From Equus caballus (taxonomy: Eukaryota; Chordata; Mammalia; Perissodactyla; Equidae), in assembly GCF_041296265.1 (NCBI RefSeq), contig NC_091684.1:122066001-122130000 (forward strand): 64,000 nt of DNA, given 5' to 3'. Under the pieces are notes generated by a model. That model was not told the origin of the DNA. It searched no databases and saw nothing but the letters and a program-made list of their open reading frames with translations. Each line of letters begins with the position of its first letter. Within the stretch, counting starts at the first letter, position 1. Shown here one piece after another: positions 44,780 to 56,312 of this stretch. The position numbers and the translations under genes were made by a program.

Positions 44780-44914
44780 GTGGGATCTCCGAGCAAAGCT
44801 TGCCGTCGCCCAAGAAGAGAAGACCTTCCTGTCGTTTGTGGAGCGGAGACGCGAGGGAATCCCGCAAGAAGCGTGGCTTCGGGTGCGCCCCGTGCCCGTG
44901 GCTCGCTGAGGCTG
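44780..44914 (+). ncRNA. Candidate host-transcript exon A, unit 9
   Basis: Splice signals as in unit 6. Confidence 0.55.
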
Positions 44915-45139
44915 GTAAGGATCCCCCTGCACCCAGTTCGTGCCGTTGGCCCTGGGAGTCCCAGACCGCGCTGAGAGGCTTCTAGCCCGCGGGTCCCCGG
45001 GGGCGTGCGGAGCTGGCGCTCTGAGGGTGGGTCGACAGTTGCCCTTGCTCAGGGGCTTGGCTCGGGATTCTCCGGGCCGCTGGCCGACCCTGAGGTGATG
45101 GGCTCACCCGCCGAGCCCCGCCAGCTGCCCCGAAGGTGC

Positions 45140-45235
45140 TCGGATCGATGATGACTCCCTCAAATGCATTCCTTGGAAATCTGAACAAAATGAGTGAGAA
45201 CTCACTACCGTCGTTCTCGCCGAGCCTGAGGTCCA
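45140..45235 (+). ncRNA. SNORD116: C/D-box snoRNA SNORD116, type A, unit 9
   Basis: Late A subtype (GAGC), although other parts of this unit share rare variants with unit 4, which has the early subtype. Confidence 0.92.
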
Positions 45236-47303
45236 GCACCTGGTCTTCTCCGGGGGTGAGAGGAGTGAGGGACAGCTTCTGGTTGATGACACTCGCGCAG
45301 AGCCCGCCCAGGGCCTCAGCGTGTGGGCGTCTGCCGTGTTTGCACCGGGAGCGTGACCGCATGAGCTGGACGTTTGCGACTCGGAGGGACTTGCTTGAAT
45401 GGCCGGCCTCTGCTGGCGCGGCGCCCGGGTCGCATGGGCGTCTTTAGAGTCGGAGAGTGTGGCGTTGGCATGGGCCCGGCCCGTGGTTGGCGCTGAGTAC
45501 GCGCTGGCCCGGTTCTGGCCTGAGCCGTTGCCCCGGGGGGCGTGGCGGGTGGGGTGGCGGTCCGTGTCTGGAGGCCGAACAGCCGAGTCTTCCCTGGGTT
45601 CCGTTCGGAGCCTCGGTTTGGGCCGGGCAAGCCGCAGCGCCTGTGGTTGCCTTCTGGCTTGGTGAGGAGGTGTGATGGGCCCGTGGTTTTGGCGGCGGGG
45701 GCAGCGGCCCTAGGCCGCAGCGCTGCAGCTGGCAGCTCCTGTGTGTCACCTGCTCACCCGGGCCACACACAGCTGGCCAAAGGTGGCCCTGGCGCTGACG
45801 TCCAGGCAGTGTGGTGGCTGACAGGGCGGGCAGGAAGGAAAGGGAGCGGAGGGGAGCGGCCGTAGTGCGGTTCCACGGGCTTGCACAGGATGTACCCTCT
45901 TGTTGGGTTGCGACCGCCGTCGCGGTCTTGCCAGGGGTGGCGTTGGGTCCCAAGGGGGCTGCCGGTTGTTGCCTGCCAGGGAAGGCTCGGCTGCGGTAGA
46001 TGACCTGTGCGGTAGACGGCGTCGCGCCCCCGGGAGGTTCGGCCCCCAGTGTTTGTCGTCCTAGCGCCTTGAAGAGACCCACAGGCCCGCGACTGGCCAC
46101 CGGCCCCGTCTGCTCCGGATTGCTGAGGCGGACAATCTCTTTGACCCTGCGCCCCCTCGGGTCCGGCGCTTGCCAGGTGAAGGCGTTGCTGCAGGAAGGT
46201 TCGCTCTTCCTGGCCCGGGGGGCTCCTGTGGTCCCGGGCGTGCCGGGGAGCGGGGCCAGGGGGCGGTGTGGGGCGTCGGGGGGGGGTGGGGGGGCGTGCG
46301 CGAGGGGTGGTTAAGAGCGGTGTGCGGAAGCCTGCGGGCGTGGCAGCCACCCGAGGGTGCTGCGATCCTGGGCGCCCTGCCCCGGACGCACGTCCAGCGT
46401 GGAGGAGGAGCACGTCTCCTTGTGTGGGAGCGGTGTCCTAGTTTCATTCTTTGCCTTGTCTTCCAGGAGGAGGCAGCGTTTGTGCTCTGTGAGGTCGTCT
46501 GTGGTGTTCTGGGGCCGAAGGAGGGGGTCATAGGTCGAGTGCGACGCGGTCGACTTGGGCAAAGTCATAATGCCTTGACGGCTGTCGTCCGGGAGGCTCC
46601 CTGCCCGCCTGGCGCGCGAGGTGTTGGAGGCTACACCTTGGGGGCCTTGCTGTGCAGGCGTGAGGGGGCTTCCCCTTTGGAGCAGGGAGCCGCGGGGTTG
46701 AACGTTTCCTCGAAGGCCAGCGCCCCGCAACCCGCAGGCGGTGGAAATGCCGCGTCGCTGCGTGGGAATTGGCTGTGGTCTGAGACGGGTCTTGCCCCGG
46801 GTCTCGGTGGCTGTGACCAGCCGTTGCAGCGGGGTTCCCTGCTGGCCCGCCCAGGGCGTCTTGGCTTAGATAGCCCAGACCGGAGTGCGGCCTGAAGGCG
46901 TCGGGCCCCTGGAGGTTCAGACGGGCTGCTTCTGTTGCGCCGCCCGTGGGCGAGTGGTGCCGGCTCTCGTGTCAGCCCTGTTGTCCTGGCGGTAGCCAGG
47001 TAGCATTACCATCAAGTGCCGTTCCCCCCGGCCCAGCTCGCGGGGACACGCTGGCCACGTTGACCTCACATCCACGGTCAGCGTGAGGGTGTAGGTGGAT
47101 GGTCCGTGTCCTTTGCTCAGAAGGAGTGGCGCTCAGAGAGGGAGTCCGGGGCCGATTGCAGCAGCCTCTAGCGGTGCGAGTTGGCGTCCTTCCTTGGGAA
47201 GTCACCGGGCTTCCGCGTGGGGTGGCAGGGCACGAGGTCAGGCATCTGTGAGGACGGCGTGCTTTCCCGGGTGCTGAGGCCACCGCACACGGAAGCCCGC
47301 AGG

Positions 47304-47318
47304 CACGCACGCGCGCAA

Positions 47319-47349
<31 letters not shown>

Positions 47350-47367
47350 CACACACACACACAGGTG
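47304..47367. repeat. CA/CG microsatellite, unit 9 (form II)
   Basis: Form II. Confidence 0.95.
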
Positions 47368-47549
47368 CACAGGCCTGCGCATCTGCCTACACTCGGGATA
47401 TCACACGCGCCTTCGGTCATCCCGAAGGGATAGAGGTACAGGGCAAGCAGATGCAAGGGTGCCGCGGGGGGAACTGTGGCACGGATCCTGTCTTCTGACC
47501 AGCTGGGCACGTTTCTGAAGCATGCGTGTGCTTTCTCTACACTCCTCAG

Positions 47550-47688
47550 GTGGAAGTGCCGTGCAAAGCTCGCTGCCGCCCACCGACAGAAGAAGACCCT
47601 TCGTGTCCCGTGACGAGCGCAGGTGCGAGGCAGTCGCGGCGGAAGTGTGGCCCGGGATGCGCACCACGCCCTCGGACGGCCCAGGACG
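47550..47688 (+). ncRNA. Candidate host-transcript exon B, unit 9, weak donor
   Basis: Strong acceptor and poor GTCAGC donor, as in unit 2. Confidence 0.45.
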
Positions 47689-47940
47689 GTCAGCATTGCT
47701 TTGTCCCAAGTTCGGCCTCTCGCCCTGAGGGCTTCGCTAGACCTGCCTCAGAGGCTTCTTGGGCGCGTGTGCCCGGGGGCCCGCGGCGTCGTGCTCTGAG
47801 GGCGGACTGACTGTTGCCCCTGCTCCGGCGGGGCTCGGCTCTGGATTCTCCAGGCCGCTGGCGCCCATGAGGCGATCGGCTCGCCCACTGCGGAGCCCCC
47901 CAGCCTGCCTGGTTAGTTTGTCCAGGTTGGCAGAACGTGC

Positions 47941-48037
47941 TCGGATCGATGATGACTCCCTCATATGCATTCCTTGGAAAATCTGAACAAAATGAGTGAG
48001 AACTCACTACCGTCGTTCTCATCGAAACTGAGGTCCG
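47941..48037 (+). ncRNA. SNORD116: C/D-box snoRNA SNORD116, type B, unit 9
   Basis: The snoRNA is unchanged. The G-to-A change shared with unit 10 (GCCCACTGCGG) lies about 55 bp upstream. Confidence 0.93.
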
Positions 48038-50318
48038 GCACGTTGTCTTCCCCAGGCATGGCAGGAGTGAGGGACCGCTTCCCCTTGAGCGCACTGGGAC
48101 GGGCACGGGCACCACGCCGGGCGTCCGCATTTGGGAGCCGTGGCATCTGGGGGTCCTTCCTCTCACCGCGTGAGGGGGGTGTCCGTCAGTCGGCGGTGCT
48201 TGGTTGAACGGCCTGTGGCTGAGGGCCGTGGCTGGCAGCTCGCATCCTAGGTTGGGAAGTCGGAGAGTGTGGCGCTGGCACAGGCCCCGTGAGCTCGGGG
48301 CCTTGTGGCTGTGTGGGCCTGGTTCCCGCTGGGGACGAAGGCCCCGGGGGTCTGCGTCTCAGAGCTGAGCAGTAAGCAGTGGAAGGTCGCATGGTTTCTG
48401 ATGAGAGCCCCGGGCCAGGCGGGCGGCCGTCAGCTGTTCTTGCCTTTTGGCTTGGTGAGGCAGTTGGAGCACCCCTCGCGGTTTGGGGCGCCGCCGGAGG
48501 GGTGAGACTTTGGTGCTGCAGCTTGGGGCTCCTCTAGTTCTCCGGCTCGCCCAGTCCACGCCAAGGTGCCCAAACGGGGACCGGGCTGTGGGCCTGGCAC
48601 TCATGTCAAGACACTGTGGTGGCTGATGGCCTGGTCGTGGGGAGCTGGGGGGGAAGAAGAGCACGGAGAGGACAGGTCACAGTGTGATGCCGTGGGCTTC
48701 CGTGGGACGTGCTGCCTCGTTGTGTTCCGAGCGCTGGCAGCGGCTTGTCGGGAACGTGCCCTGGCTCTGACGGGGCTGGCGATTGGTGCGTGCCAGGGAA
48801 GGCTGGAGGCTTGAAGGCCCGGGGGTGTGCACTGTGGTCGGTGACCTTTGTGGCAGATGGTGGGCCTTGTTCCAGAGCGGTGGCGCTCTCCGGTTCTCTC
48901 CACGGTTCCTTGAAGAGGGGCCCGGCACGTGACTGCCGGCCGGCCGGCCGCCGCTGCTCATCGATTGCTTGGGCGACCGTGGCCTTGGATCCTCCGCCGT
49001 CTCAGGCGCGGGGTCTCCGAGGAGAAAGCGTTCCTCCAGCACGGTCCGATTTTCCTGGCGCGGTTCGCCTCATGCCTCGTCGCAGGGCTTTAGGTTTCTT
49101 CGTGGAAGCCTGTGGGCCTGGCGGAGACGGCGGGTGCCGTGACCCGAGCTGCCCTGCCGCGCACAGACGTCCGCCTTGGAAAACGTCCGCCTCTCCATGG
49201 GTGGCGGGGGCGGGGTGTGTGTGTGCTCGTTCCGTGCCTCCTCTTGCCTTCGTGGACAGAGCCATCCTTGGGGCCGTGTGAGGTCGTTTGTGGTGTTACA
49301 GGTGCCGAGGGAGGGTCCAGACGTTGAACGTGACGGGTCGAGTCCCGTACGCACAGTCGAGATTCCCTCGTGGCCGTCCTCCCCGGGGCTCCCTGGCCGC
49401 CACGTGTGTGTAGGGTTTGAGGTCCTGCTTGGGGGACTTGCCTCGCAGGCCTGAGGTGGGCCAGGCAGCGCGTGGGTGGGAAGGAGTCCTGGAAGGCCGG
49501 GGTCCAGAAAGCGGGCCCGCTGTGGTAACGCCAGGTCCCTGGACGGGAGTGGGCTCCAGGTTCAGTCGGGTCTTAGCGTGGGTCGTGGTGGCCACAGACC
49601 ACCTCTTCCTGGCACTTCCCCTGCCGCTGGCACCGCTGAGGGCGTGGGTGTAGCCTCAGTCAGCAGGAAGAGGCGCCTGGCCCCCGGTCCCCCGGTGGCG
49701 TGGCCACTGGAGATCAGGAGGGGCTGCTGCTTCTGCCCTCTAGCCCGTGTCCCAGCGGCGCCAGCCTTCGAGTGGTGTAGGCGCTTTACGTGGTTCAGGT
49801 CCAGCAGTGGTCGGCGCGTTTCCGTCGGGCGCGGTTCGCGTGGCACGGCGTGCGGGGACAGCGGGCGCCCACGGTCGGGCGGAGGGTGAACCTGCTGGAG
49901 TGTCGTGTTCCGGTGTTCAGAGGCAGGGGCTGTGAGAGAGGGAGCCTGCGGCCTATTTCAGCAGGCCGAAAGGGCAGAGGTGAGCCGCCGGGCGAGTCGA
50001 GGTCAAAGCCGCCAGCGCGAGCTCTTGGTCTCGCGGCAGGGCCTGAGGCCAGGGATGTGTGCGGAAGACGTGCTTCTTCAGGGGCTCGGGCCCCGCGCAC
50101 CCGAAGACACGCACACGCGCCCGCCTGCGCGCCTTCCTGCGCTTGTGCTGTCACACACGCCTTCTTGTCACACCTGAGGGGAAGAGGTAGAGGCCAAGAA
50201 GATGCAAGGCTTGCCCCGGGGCGGGGAGTCGGGGTGGAACCCTTGGCCTGGCTCTGGTTACCTGAGAGCCTGGCTGGGTCGCTGAGGCGTGCGCGTGCGA
50301 TTGCTCTGCACTTCCCAG

Positions 50319-50453
50319 GTGGGATCTCCGAGCAAAGCTTGCCGTCGCCCAAGAAGAGAAGACCTTCCTGTCGTTTGTGGAGCGGAGACGCGAGGGAATC
50401 CCGCAAGAAGCGTGGCTTCGGGTGCGCCCCGTGCCCGTGGCTCGCTGAGGCTG
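50319..50453 (+). ncRNA. Candidate host-transcript exon A, unit 10
   Basis: Splice signals as in unit 6. Confidence 0.55.
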
Positions 50454-50678
50454 GTAAGGATCCCCCTGCACCCAGTTCGTGCCGTTGGCCCTGGGAGTCC
50501 CAGACCGCGCTGAGAGGCTTCTAGCCCGCGGGTCCCCGGGGGCGTGCGGAGCTGGCGCTCTGAGGGTGGGTCGACAGTTGCCCTTGCTCAGGGGCTTGGC
50601 TCGGGATTCTCCGGGCCGCTGGCCGACCCTGAGGTGATGGGCTCACCCGCCGAGCCCCGCCAGCTGCCCCGAAGGTGC

Positions 50679-50774
50679 TCGGATCGATGATGACTCCCTC
50701 AAATGCATTCCTTGGAAATCTGAACAAAATGAGTGAGAACTCACTACCGTCGTTCTCGCCGAGCCTGAGGTCCA
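50679..50774 (+). ncRNA. SNORD116: C/D-box snoRNA SNORD116, type A, unit 10
   Basis: Late A subtype. It reads the same as the unit 9 copy. Confidence 0.92.
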
Positions 50775-52841
50775 GCACCTGGTCTTCTCCGGGGGTGAGA
50801 GGAGTGAGGGACAGCTTCTGGTTGATGACACTCGCGCAGAGCCCGCCCAGGGCCTCAGCGTGTGGGCGTCTGCCGTGTTTGCACCGGGAGCGTGACCGCA
50901 TGAGCTGGACGTTTGCGACTCGGAGGGACTTGCTTGAATGGCCGGCCTCTGCTGGCGCGGCGCCCGGGTCGCATGGGCGTCTTTAGAGTCGGAGAGTGTG
51001 GCGTTGGCATGGGCCCGGCCCGTGGTTGGCGCTGAGTACGCGCTGGCCCGGTTCTGGCCTGAGCCGTTGCCCCGGGGGGCGTGGCGGGTGGGGTGGCGGT
51101 CCGTGTCTGGAGGCCGAACAGCCGAGTCTTCCCTGGGTTCCGTTCGGAGCCTCGGTTTGGGCCGGGCAAGCCGCAGCGCCTGTGGTTGCCTTCTGGCTTG
51201 GTGAGGAGGTGTGATGGGCCCGTGGTTTTGGCGGCGGGGGCAGCGGCCCTAGGCCGCAGCGCTGCAGCTGGCAGCTCCTGTGTGTCACCTGCTCACCCGG
51301 GCCACACACAGCTGGCCAAAGGTGGCCCTGGCGCTGACGTCCAGGCAGTGTGGTGGCTGACAGGGCGGGCAGGAAGGAAAGGGAGCGGAGGGGAGCGGCC
51401 GTAGTGCGGTTCCACGGGCTTGCACAGGATGTACCCTCTTGTTGGGTTGCGACCGCCGTCGCGGTCTTGCCAGGGGTGGCGTTGGGTCCCAAGGGGGCTG
51501 CCGGTTGTTGCCTGCCAGGGAAGGCTCGGCTGCGGTAGATGACCTGTGCGGTAGACGGCGTCGCGCCCCCGGGAGGTTCGGCCCCCAGTGTTTGTCGTCC
51601 TAGCGCCTTGAAGAGACCCACAGGCCCGCGACTGGCCACCGGCCCCGTCTGCTCCGGATTGCTGAGGCGGACAATCTCTTTGACCCTGCGCCCCCTCGGG
51701 TCCGGCGCTTGCCAGGTGAAGGCGTTGCTGCAGGAAGGTTCGCTCTTCCTGGCCCGGGGGGCTCCTGTGGTCCCGGGCGTGCCGGGGAGCGGGGCCAGGG
51801 GGCGGTGTGGGGCGTCGGGGGGGGTGGGGGGGCGTGCGCGAGGGGTGGTTAAGAGCGGTGTGCGGAAGCCTGCGGGCGTGGCAGCGACCCGAGGGTGCTG
51901 CGATCCTGGGCGCCCTGCCCCGGACGCACGTCCAGCGTGGAGGAGGAGCACGTCTCCTTGTGTGGGAGCGGTGTCCTAGTTTCATTCTTTGCCTTGTCTT
52001 CCAGGAGGAGGCAGCGTTTGTGCTCTGTGAGGTCGTCTGTGGTGTTCTGGGGCCGAAGGAGGGGGTCATAGGTCGAGTGCGACGCGGTCGACTTGGGCAA
52101 AGTCATAATGCCTTGACGGCTGTCGTCCGGGAGGCTCCCTGCCCGCCTGGCGCGCGAGGTGTTGGAGGCTACACCTTGGGGGCCTTGCTGTGCAGGCGTG
52201 AGGGGGCTTCCCCTTTGGAGCAGGGAGCCGCGGGGTTGAACGTTTCCTCGAAGGCCAGCGCCCCGCAACCCGCAGGCGGTGGAAATGCCGCGTCGCTGCG
52301 TGGGAATTGGCTGTGGTCTGAGACGGGTCTTGCCCCGGGTCTCGGTGGCTGTGACCAGCCGTTGCAGCGGGGTTCCCTGCTGGCCCGCCCAGGGCGTCTT
52401 GGCTTAGATAGCCCAGACCGGAGTGCGGCCTGAAGGCGTCGGGCCCCTGGAGGTTCAGACGGGCTGCTTCTGTTGCGCCGCCCGTGGGCGAGTGGTGCCG
52501 GCTCTCGTGTCAGCCCTGTTGTCCTGGCGGTAGCCAGGTAGCATTACCATCAAGTGCCGTTCCCCCCGGCCCAGCTCGCGGGGACACGCTGGCCACGTTG
52601 ACCTCACATCCACGGTCAGCGTGAGGGTGTAGGTGGATGGTCCGTGTCCTTTGCTCAGAAGGAGTGGCGCTCAGAGAGGGAGTCCGGGGCCGATTGCAGC
52701 AGCCTCTAGCGGTGCGAGTTGGCGTCCTTCCTTGGGAAGTCACCGGGCTTCCGCGTGGGGTGGCAGGGCACGAGGTCAGGCATCTGTGAGGACGGCGTGC
52801 TTTCCCGGGTGCTGAGGCCACCGCACACGGAAGCCCGCAGG

Positions 52842-52856
52842 CACGCACGCGCGCAA

Positions 52857-52887
<31 letters not shown>

Positions 52888-52905
52888 CACACACACACAC
52901 AGGTG
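52842..52905. repeat. CA/CG microsatellite, unit 10 (form II)
   Basis: Last copy of form II. Confidence 0.95.
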
Positions 52906-53087
52906 CACAGGCCTGCGCATCTGCCTACACTCGGGATATCACACGCGCCTTCGGTCATCCCGAAGGGATAGAGGTACAGGGCAAGCAGATGCAAGGGTGC
53001 CGCGGGGGGAACTGTGGCACGGATCCTGTCTTCTGACCAGCTGGGCACGTTTCTGAAGCATGCGTGTGCTTTCTCTACACTCCTCAG

Positions 53088-53226
53088 GTGGAAGTGCCGT
53101 GCAAAGCTCGCTGCCGCCCACCGACAGAAGAAGACCCTTCGTGTCCCGTGACGAGCGCAGGTGCGAGGCAGTCGCGGCGGAAGTGTGGCCCGGGATGCGC
53201 ACCACGCCCTCGGACGGCCCAGGACG
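53088..53226 (+). ncRNA. Candidate host-transcript exon B, unit 10, weak donor
   Basis: Strong acceptor and poor GTCAGC donor, as in unit 2. Confidence 0.45.
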
Positions 53227-53478
53227 GTCAGCATTGCTTTGTCCCAAGTTCGGCCTCTCGCCCTGAGGGCTTCGCTAGACCTGCCTCAGAGGCTTCTTGG
53301 GCGCGTGTGCCCGGGGGCCCGCGGCGTCGTGCTCTGAGGGCGGACTGACTGTTGCCCCTGCTCCGGCGGGGCTCGGCTCTGGATTCTCCAGGCCGCTGGC
53401 GCCCATGAGGCGATCGGCTCGCCCACTGCGGAGCCCCCCAGCCTGCCTGGTTAGTTTGTCCAGGTTGGCAGAACGTGC

Positions 53479-53575
53479 TCGGATCGATGATGACTCCCTC
53501 ATATGCATTCCTTGGAAAATCTGAACAAAATGAGTGAGAACTCACTACCGTCGTTCTCATCGAAACTGAGGTCCG
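53479..53575 (+). ncRNA. SNORD116: C/D-box snoRNA SNORD116, type B, unit 10
   Basis: The snoRNA is unchanged, with the same upstream GCCCACTGCGG variant as unit 9. Confidence 0.93.
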
Positions 53576-55856
53576 GCACGTTGTCTTCCCCAGGCATGGC
53601 AGGAGTGAGGGACCGCTTCCCCTTGAGCGCACTGGGACGGGCACGGGCACCACGCCGGGCGTCCGCATTTGGGAGCCGTGGCATCTGGGGGTCCTTCCTC
53701 TCACCGCGTGAGGGGGGTGTCCGTCAGTCGGCGGTGCTTGGTTGAACGGCCTGTGGCTGAGGGCCGTGGCTGGCAGCTCGCATCCTAGGTTGGGAAGTCG
53801 GAGAGTGTGGCGCTGGCACAGGCCCCGTGAGCTCGGGGCCTTGTGGCTGTGTGGGCCTGGTTCCCGCTGGGGACGAAGGCCCCGGGGGTCTGCGTCTCAG
53901 AGCTGAGCAGTAAGCAGTGGAAGGTCGCATGGTTTCTGATGAGAGCCCCGGGCCAGGCGGGCGGCCGTCAGCTGTTCTTGCCTTTTGGCTTGGTGAGGCA
54001 GTTGGAGCACCCCTCGCGGTTTGGGGCGCCGCCGGAGGGGTGAGACTTTGGTGCTGCAGCTTGGGGCTCCTCTAGTTCTCCGGCTCGCCCAGTCCACGCC
54101 AAGGTGCCCAAACGGGGACCGGGCTGTGGGCCTGGCACTCATGTCAAGACACTGTGGTGGCTGATGGCCTGGTCGTGGGGAGCTGGGGGGGAAGAAGAGC
54201 ACGGAGAGGACAGGTCACAGTGTGATGCCGTGGGCTTCCGTGGGACGTGCTGCCTCGTTGTGTTCCGAGCGCTGGCAGCGGCTTGTCGGGAACGTGCCCT
54301 GGCTCTGACGGGGCTGGCGATTGGTGCGTGCCAGGGAAGGCTGGAGGCTTGAAGGCCCGGGGGTGTGCACTGTGGTCGGTGACCTTTGTGGCAGATGGTG
54401 GGCCTTGTTCCAGAGCGGTGGCGCTCTCCGGTTCTCTCCACGGTTCCTTGAAGAGGGGCCCGGCACGTGACTGCCGGCCGGCCGGCCGCCGCTGCTCATC
54501 GATTGCTTGGGCGACCGTGGCCTTGGATCCTCCGCCGTCTCAGGCGCGGGGTCTCCGAGGAGAAAGCGTTCCTCCAGCACGGTCCGATTTTCCTGGCGCG
54601 GTTCGCCTCATGCCTCGTCGCAGGGCTTTAGGTTTCTTCGTGGAAGCCTGTGGGCCTGGCGGAGACGGCGGGTGCCGTGACCCGAGCTGCCCTGCCGCGC
54701 ACAGACGTCCGCCTTGGAAAACGTCCGCCTCTCCATGGGTGGCGGGGGCGGGGTGTGTGTGTGCTCGTTCCGTGCCTCCTCTTGCCTTCGTGGACAGAGC
54801 CATCCTTGGGGCCGTGTGAGGTCGTTTGTGGTGTTACAGGTGCCGAGGGAGGGTCCAGACGTTGAACGTGACGGGTCGAGTCCCGTACGCACAGTCGAGA
54901 TTCCCTCGTGGCCGTCCTCCCCGGGGCTCCCTGGCCGCCACGTGTGTGTAGGGTTTGAGGTCCTGCTTGGGGGACTTGCCTCGCAGGCCTGAGGTGGGCC
55001 AGGCAGCGCGTGGGTGGGAAGGAGTCCTGGAAGGCCGGGGTCCAGAAAGCGGGCCCGCTGTGGTAACGCCAGGTCCCTGGACGGGAGTGGGCTCCAGGTT
55101 CAGTCGGGTCTTAGCGTGGGTCGTGGTGGCCACAGACCACCTCTTCCTGGCACTTCCCCTGCCGCTGGCACCGCTGAGGGCGTGGGTGTAGCCTCAGTCA
55201 GCAGGAAGAGGCGCCTGGCCCCCGGTCCCCCGGTGGCGTGGCCACTGGAGATCAGGAGGGGCTGCTGCTTCTGCCCTCTAGCCCGTGTCCCAGCGGCGCC
55301 AGCCTTCGAGTGGTGTAGGCGCTTTACGTGGTTCAGGTCCAGCAGTGGTCGGCGCGTTTCCGTCGGGCGCGGTTCGCGTGGCACGGCGTGCGGGGACAGC
55401 GGGCGCCCACGGTCGGGCGGAGGGTGAACCTGCTGGAGTGTCGTGTTCCGGTGTTCAGAGGCAGGGGCTGTGAGAGAGGGAGCCTGCGGCCTATTTCAGC
55501 AGGCCGAAAGGGCAGAGGTGAGCCGCCGGGCGAGTCGAGGTCAAAGCCGCCAGCGCGAGCTCTTGGTCTCGCGGCAGGGCCTGAGGCCAGGGATGTGTGC
55601 GGAAGACGTGCTTCTTCAGGGGCTCGGGCCCCGCGCACCCGAAGACACGCACACGCGCCCGCCTGCGCGCCTTCCTGCGCTTGTGCTGTCACACACGCCT
55701 TCTTGTCACACCTGAGGGGAAGAGGTAGAGGCCAAGAAGATGCAAGGCTTGCCCCGGGGCGGGGAGTCGGGGTGGAACCCTTGGCCTGGCTCTGGTTACC
55801 TGAGAGCCTGGCTGGGTCGCTGAGGCGTGCGCGTGCGATTGCTCTGCACTTCCCAG

Positions 55857-55991
55857 GTGGGATCTCCGAGCAAAGCTTGCCGTCGCCCAAGAAGAGAAGA
55901 CCTTCCTGTCGTTTGTGGAGCGGAGACGCGAGGGAATCCCGCAAGAAGCGTGGCTTCGGGTGCGCCCCGTGCCCGTGGCTCGCTGAGGCTG
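55857..55991 (+). ncRNA. Candidate host-transcript exon A, unit 11
   Basis: Splice signals as in unit 6. Confidence 0.55.
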
Positions 55992-56216
55992 GTAAGGATC
56001 CCCCTGCACCCAGTTCGTGCCGTTGGCCCTGGGAGTCCCAGACCGCGCTGAGAGGCTTCTAGCCCGCGGGTCCCCGGGGGCGTGCGGAGCTGGCGCTCTG
56101 AGGGTGGGTCGACAGTTGCCCTTGCTCAGGGGCTTGGCTCGGGATTCTCCGGGCCGCTGGCCGACCCTGAGGTGATGGGCTCACCCGCCGAGCCCCGCCA
56201 GCTGCCCCGAAGGTGC

Positions 56217-56312
56217 TCGGATCGATGATGACTCCCTCAAATGCATTCCTTGGAAATCTGAACAAAATGAGTGAGAACTCACTACCGTCGTTCTCGCCGA
56301 GCCTGAGGTCCA
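56217..56312 (+). ncRNA. SNORD116: C/D-box snoRNA SNORD116, type A, unit 11
   Basis: Late A subtype with C box, D', C' and D box all intact. Confidence 0.92.

Larger units (their letters stand above)
44296..49834 (+). repeat. SNORD116 tandem unit 9 (5,539 bp)
   Basis: Longest unit. Its G-run at 46278-46294 has 9 G, T, 7 G, one base more than its neighbours. The isolated acceptor ends at 46466. It shares the CAGCCACCCG variant with unit 4, and GCCCACTGCGG (near 47884) with unit 10 only. Confidence 0.97.
49835..55372 (+). repeat. SNORD116 tandem unit 10 (5,538 bp)
   Basis: The G-run is at 51817-51832 and the isolated acceptor ends at 52004. Half B matches unit 9 at the diagnostic sites. It is the last unit with the interrupted CA microsatellite form and the last with CTCATGTCAAG. 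Confidence 0.97.
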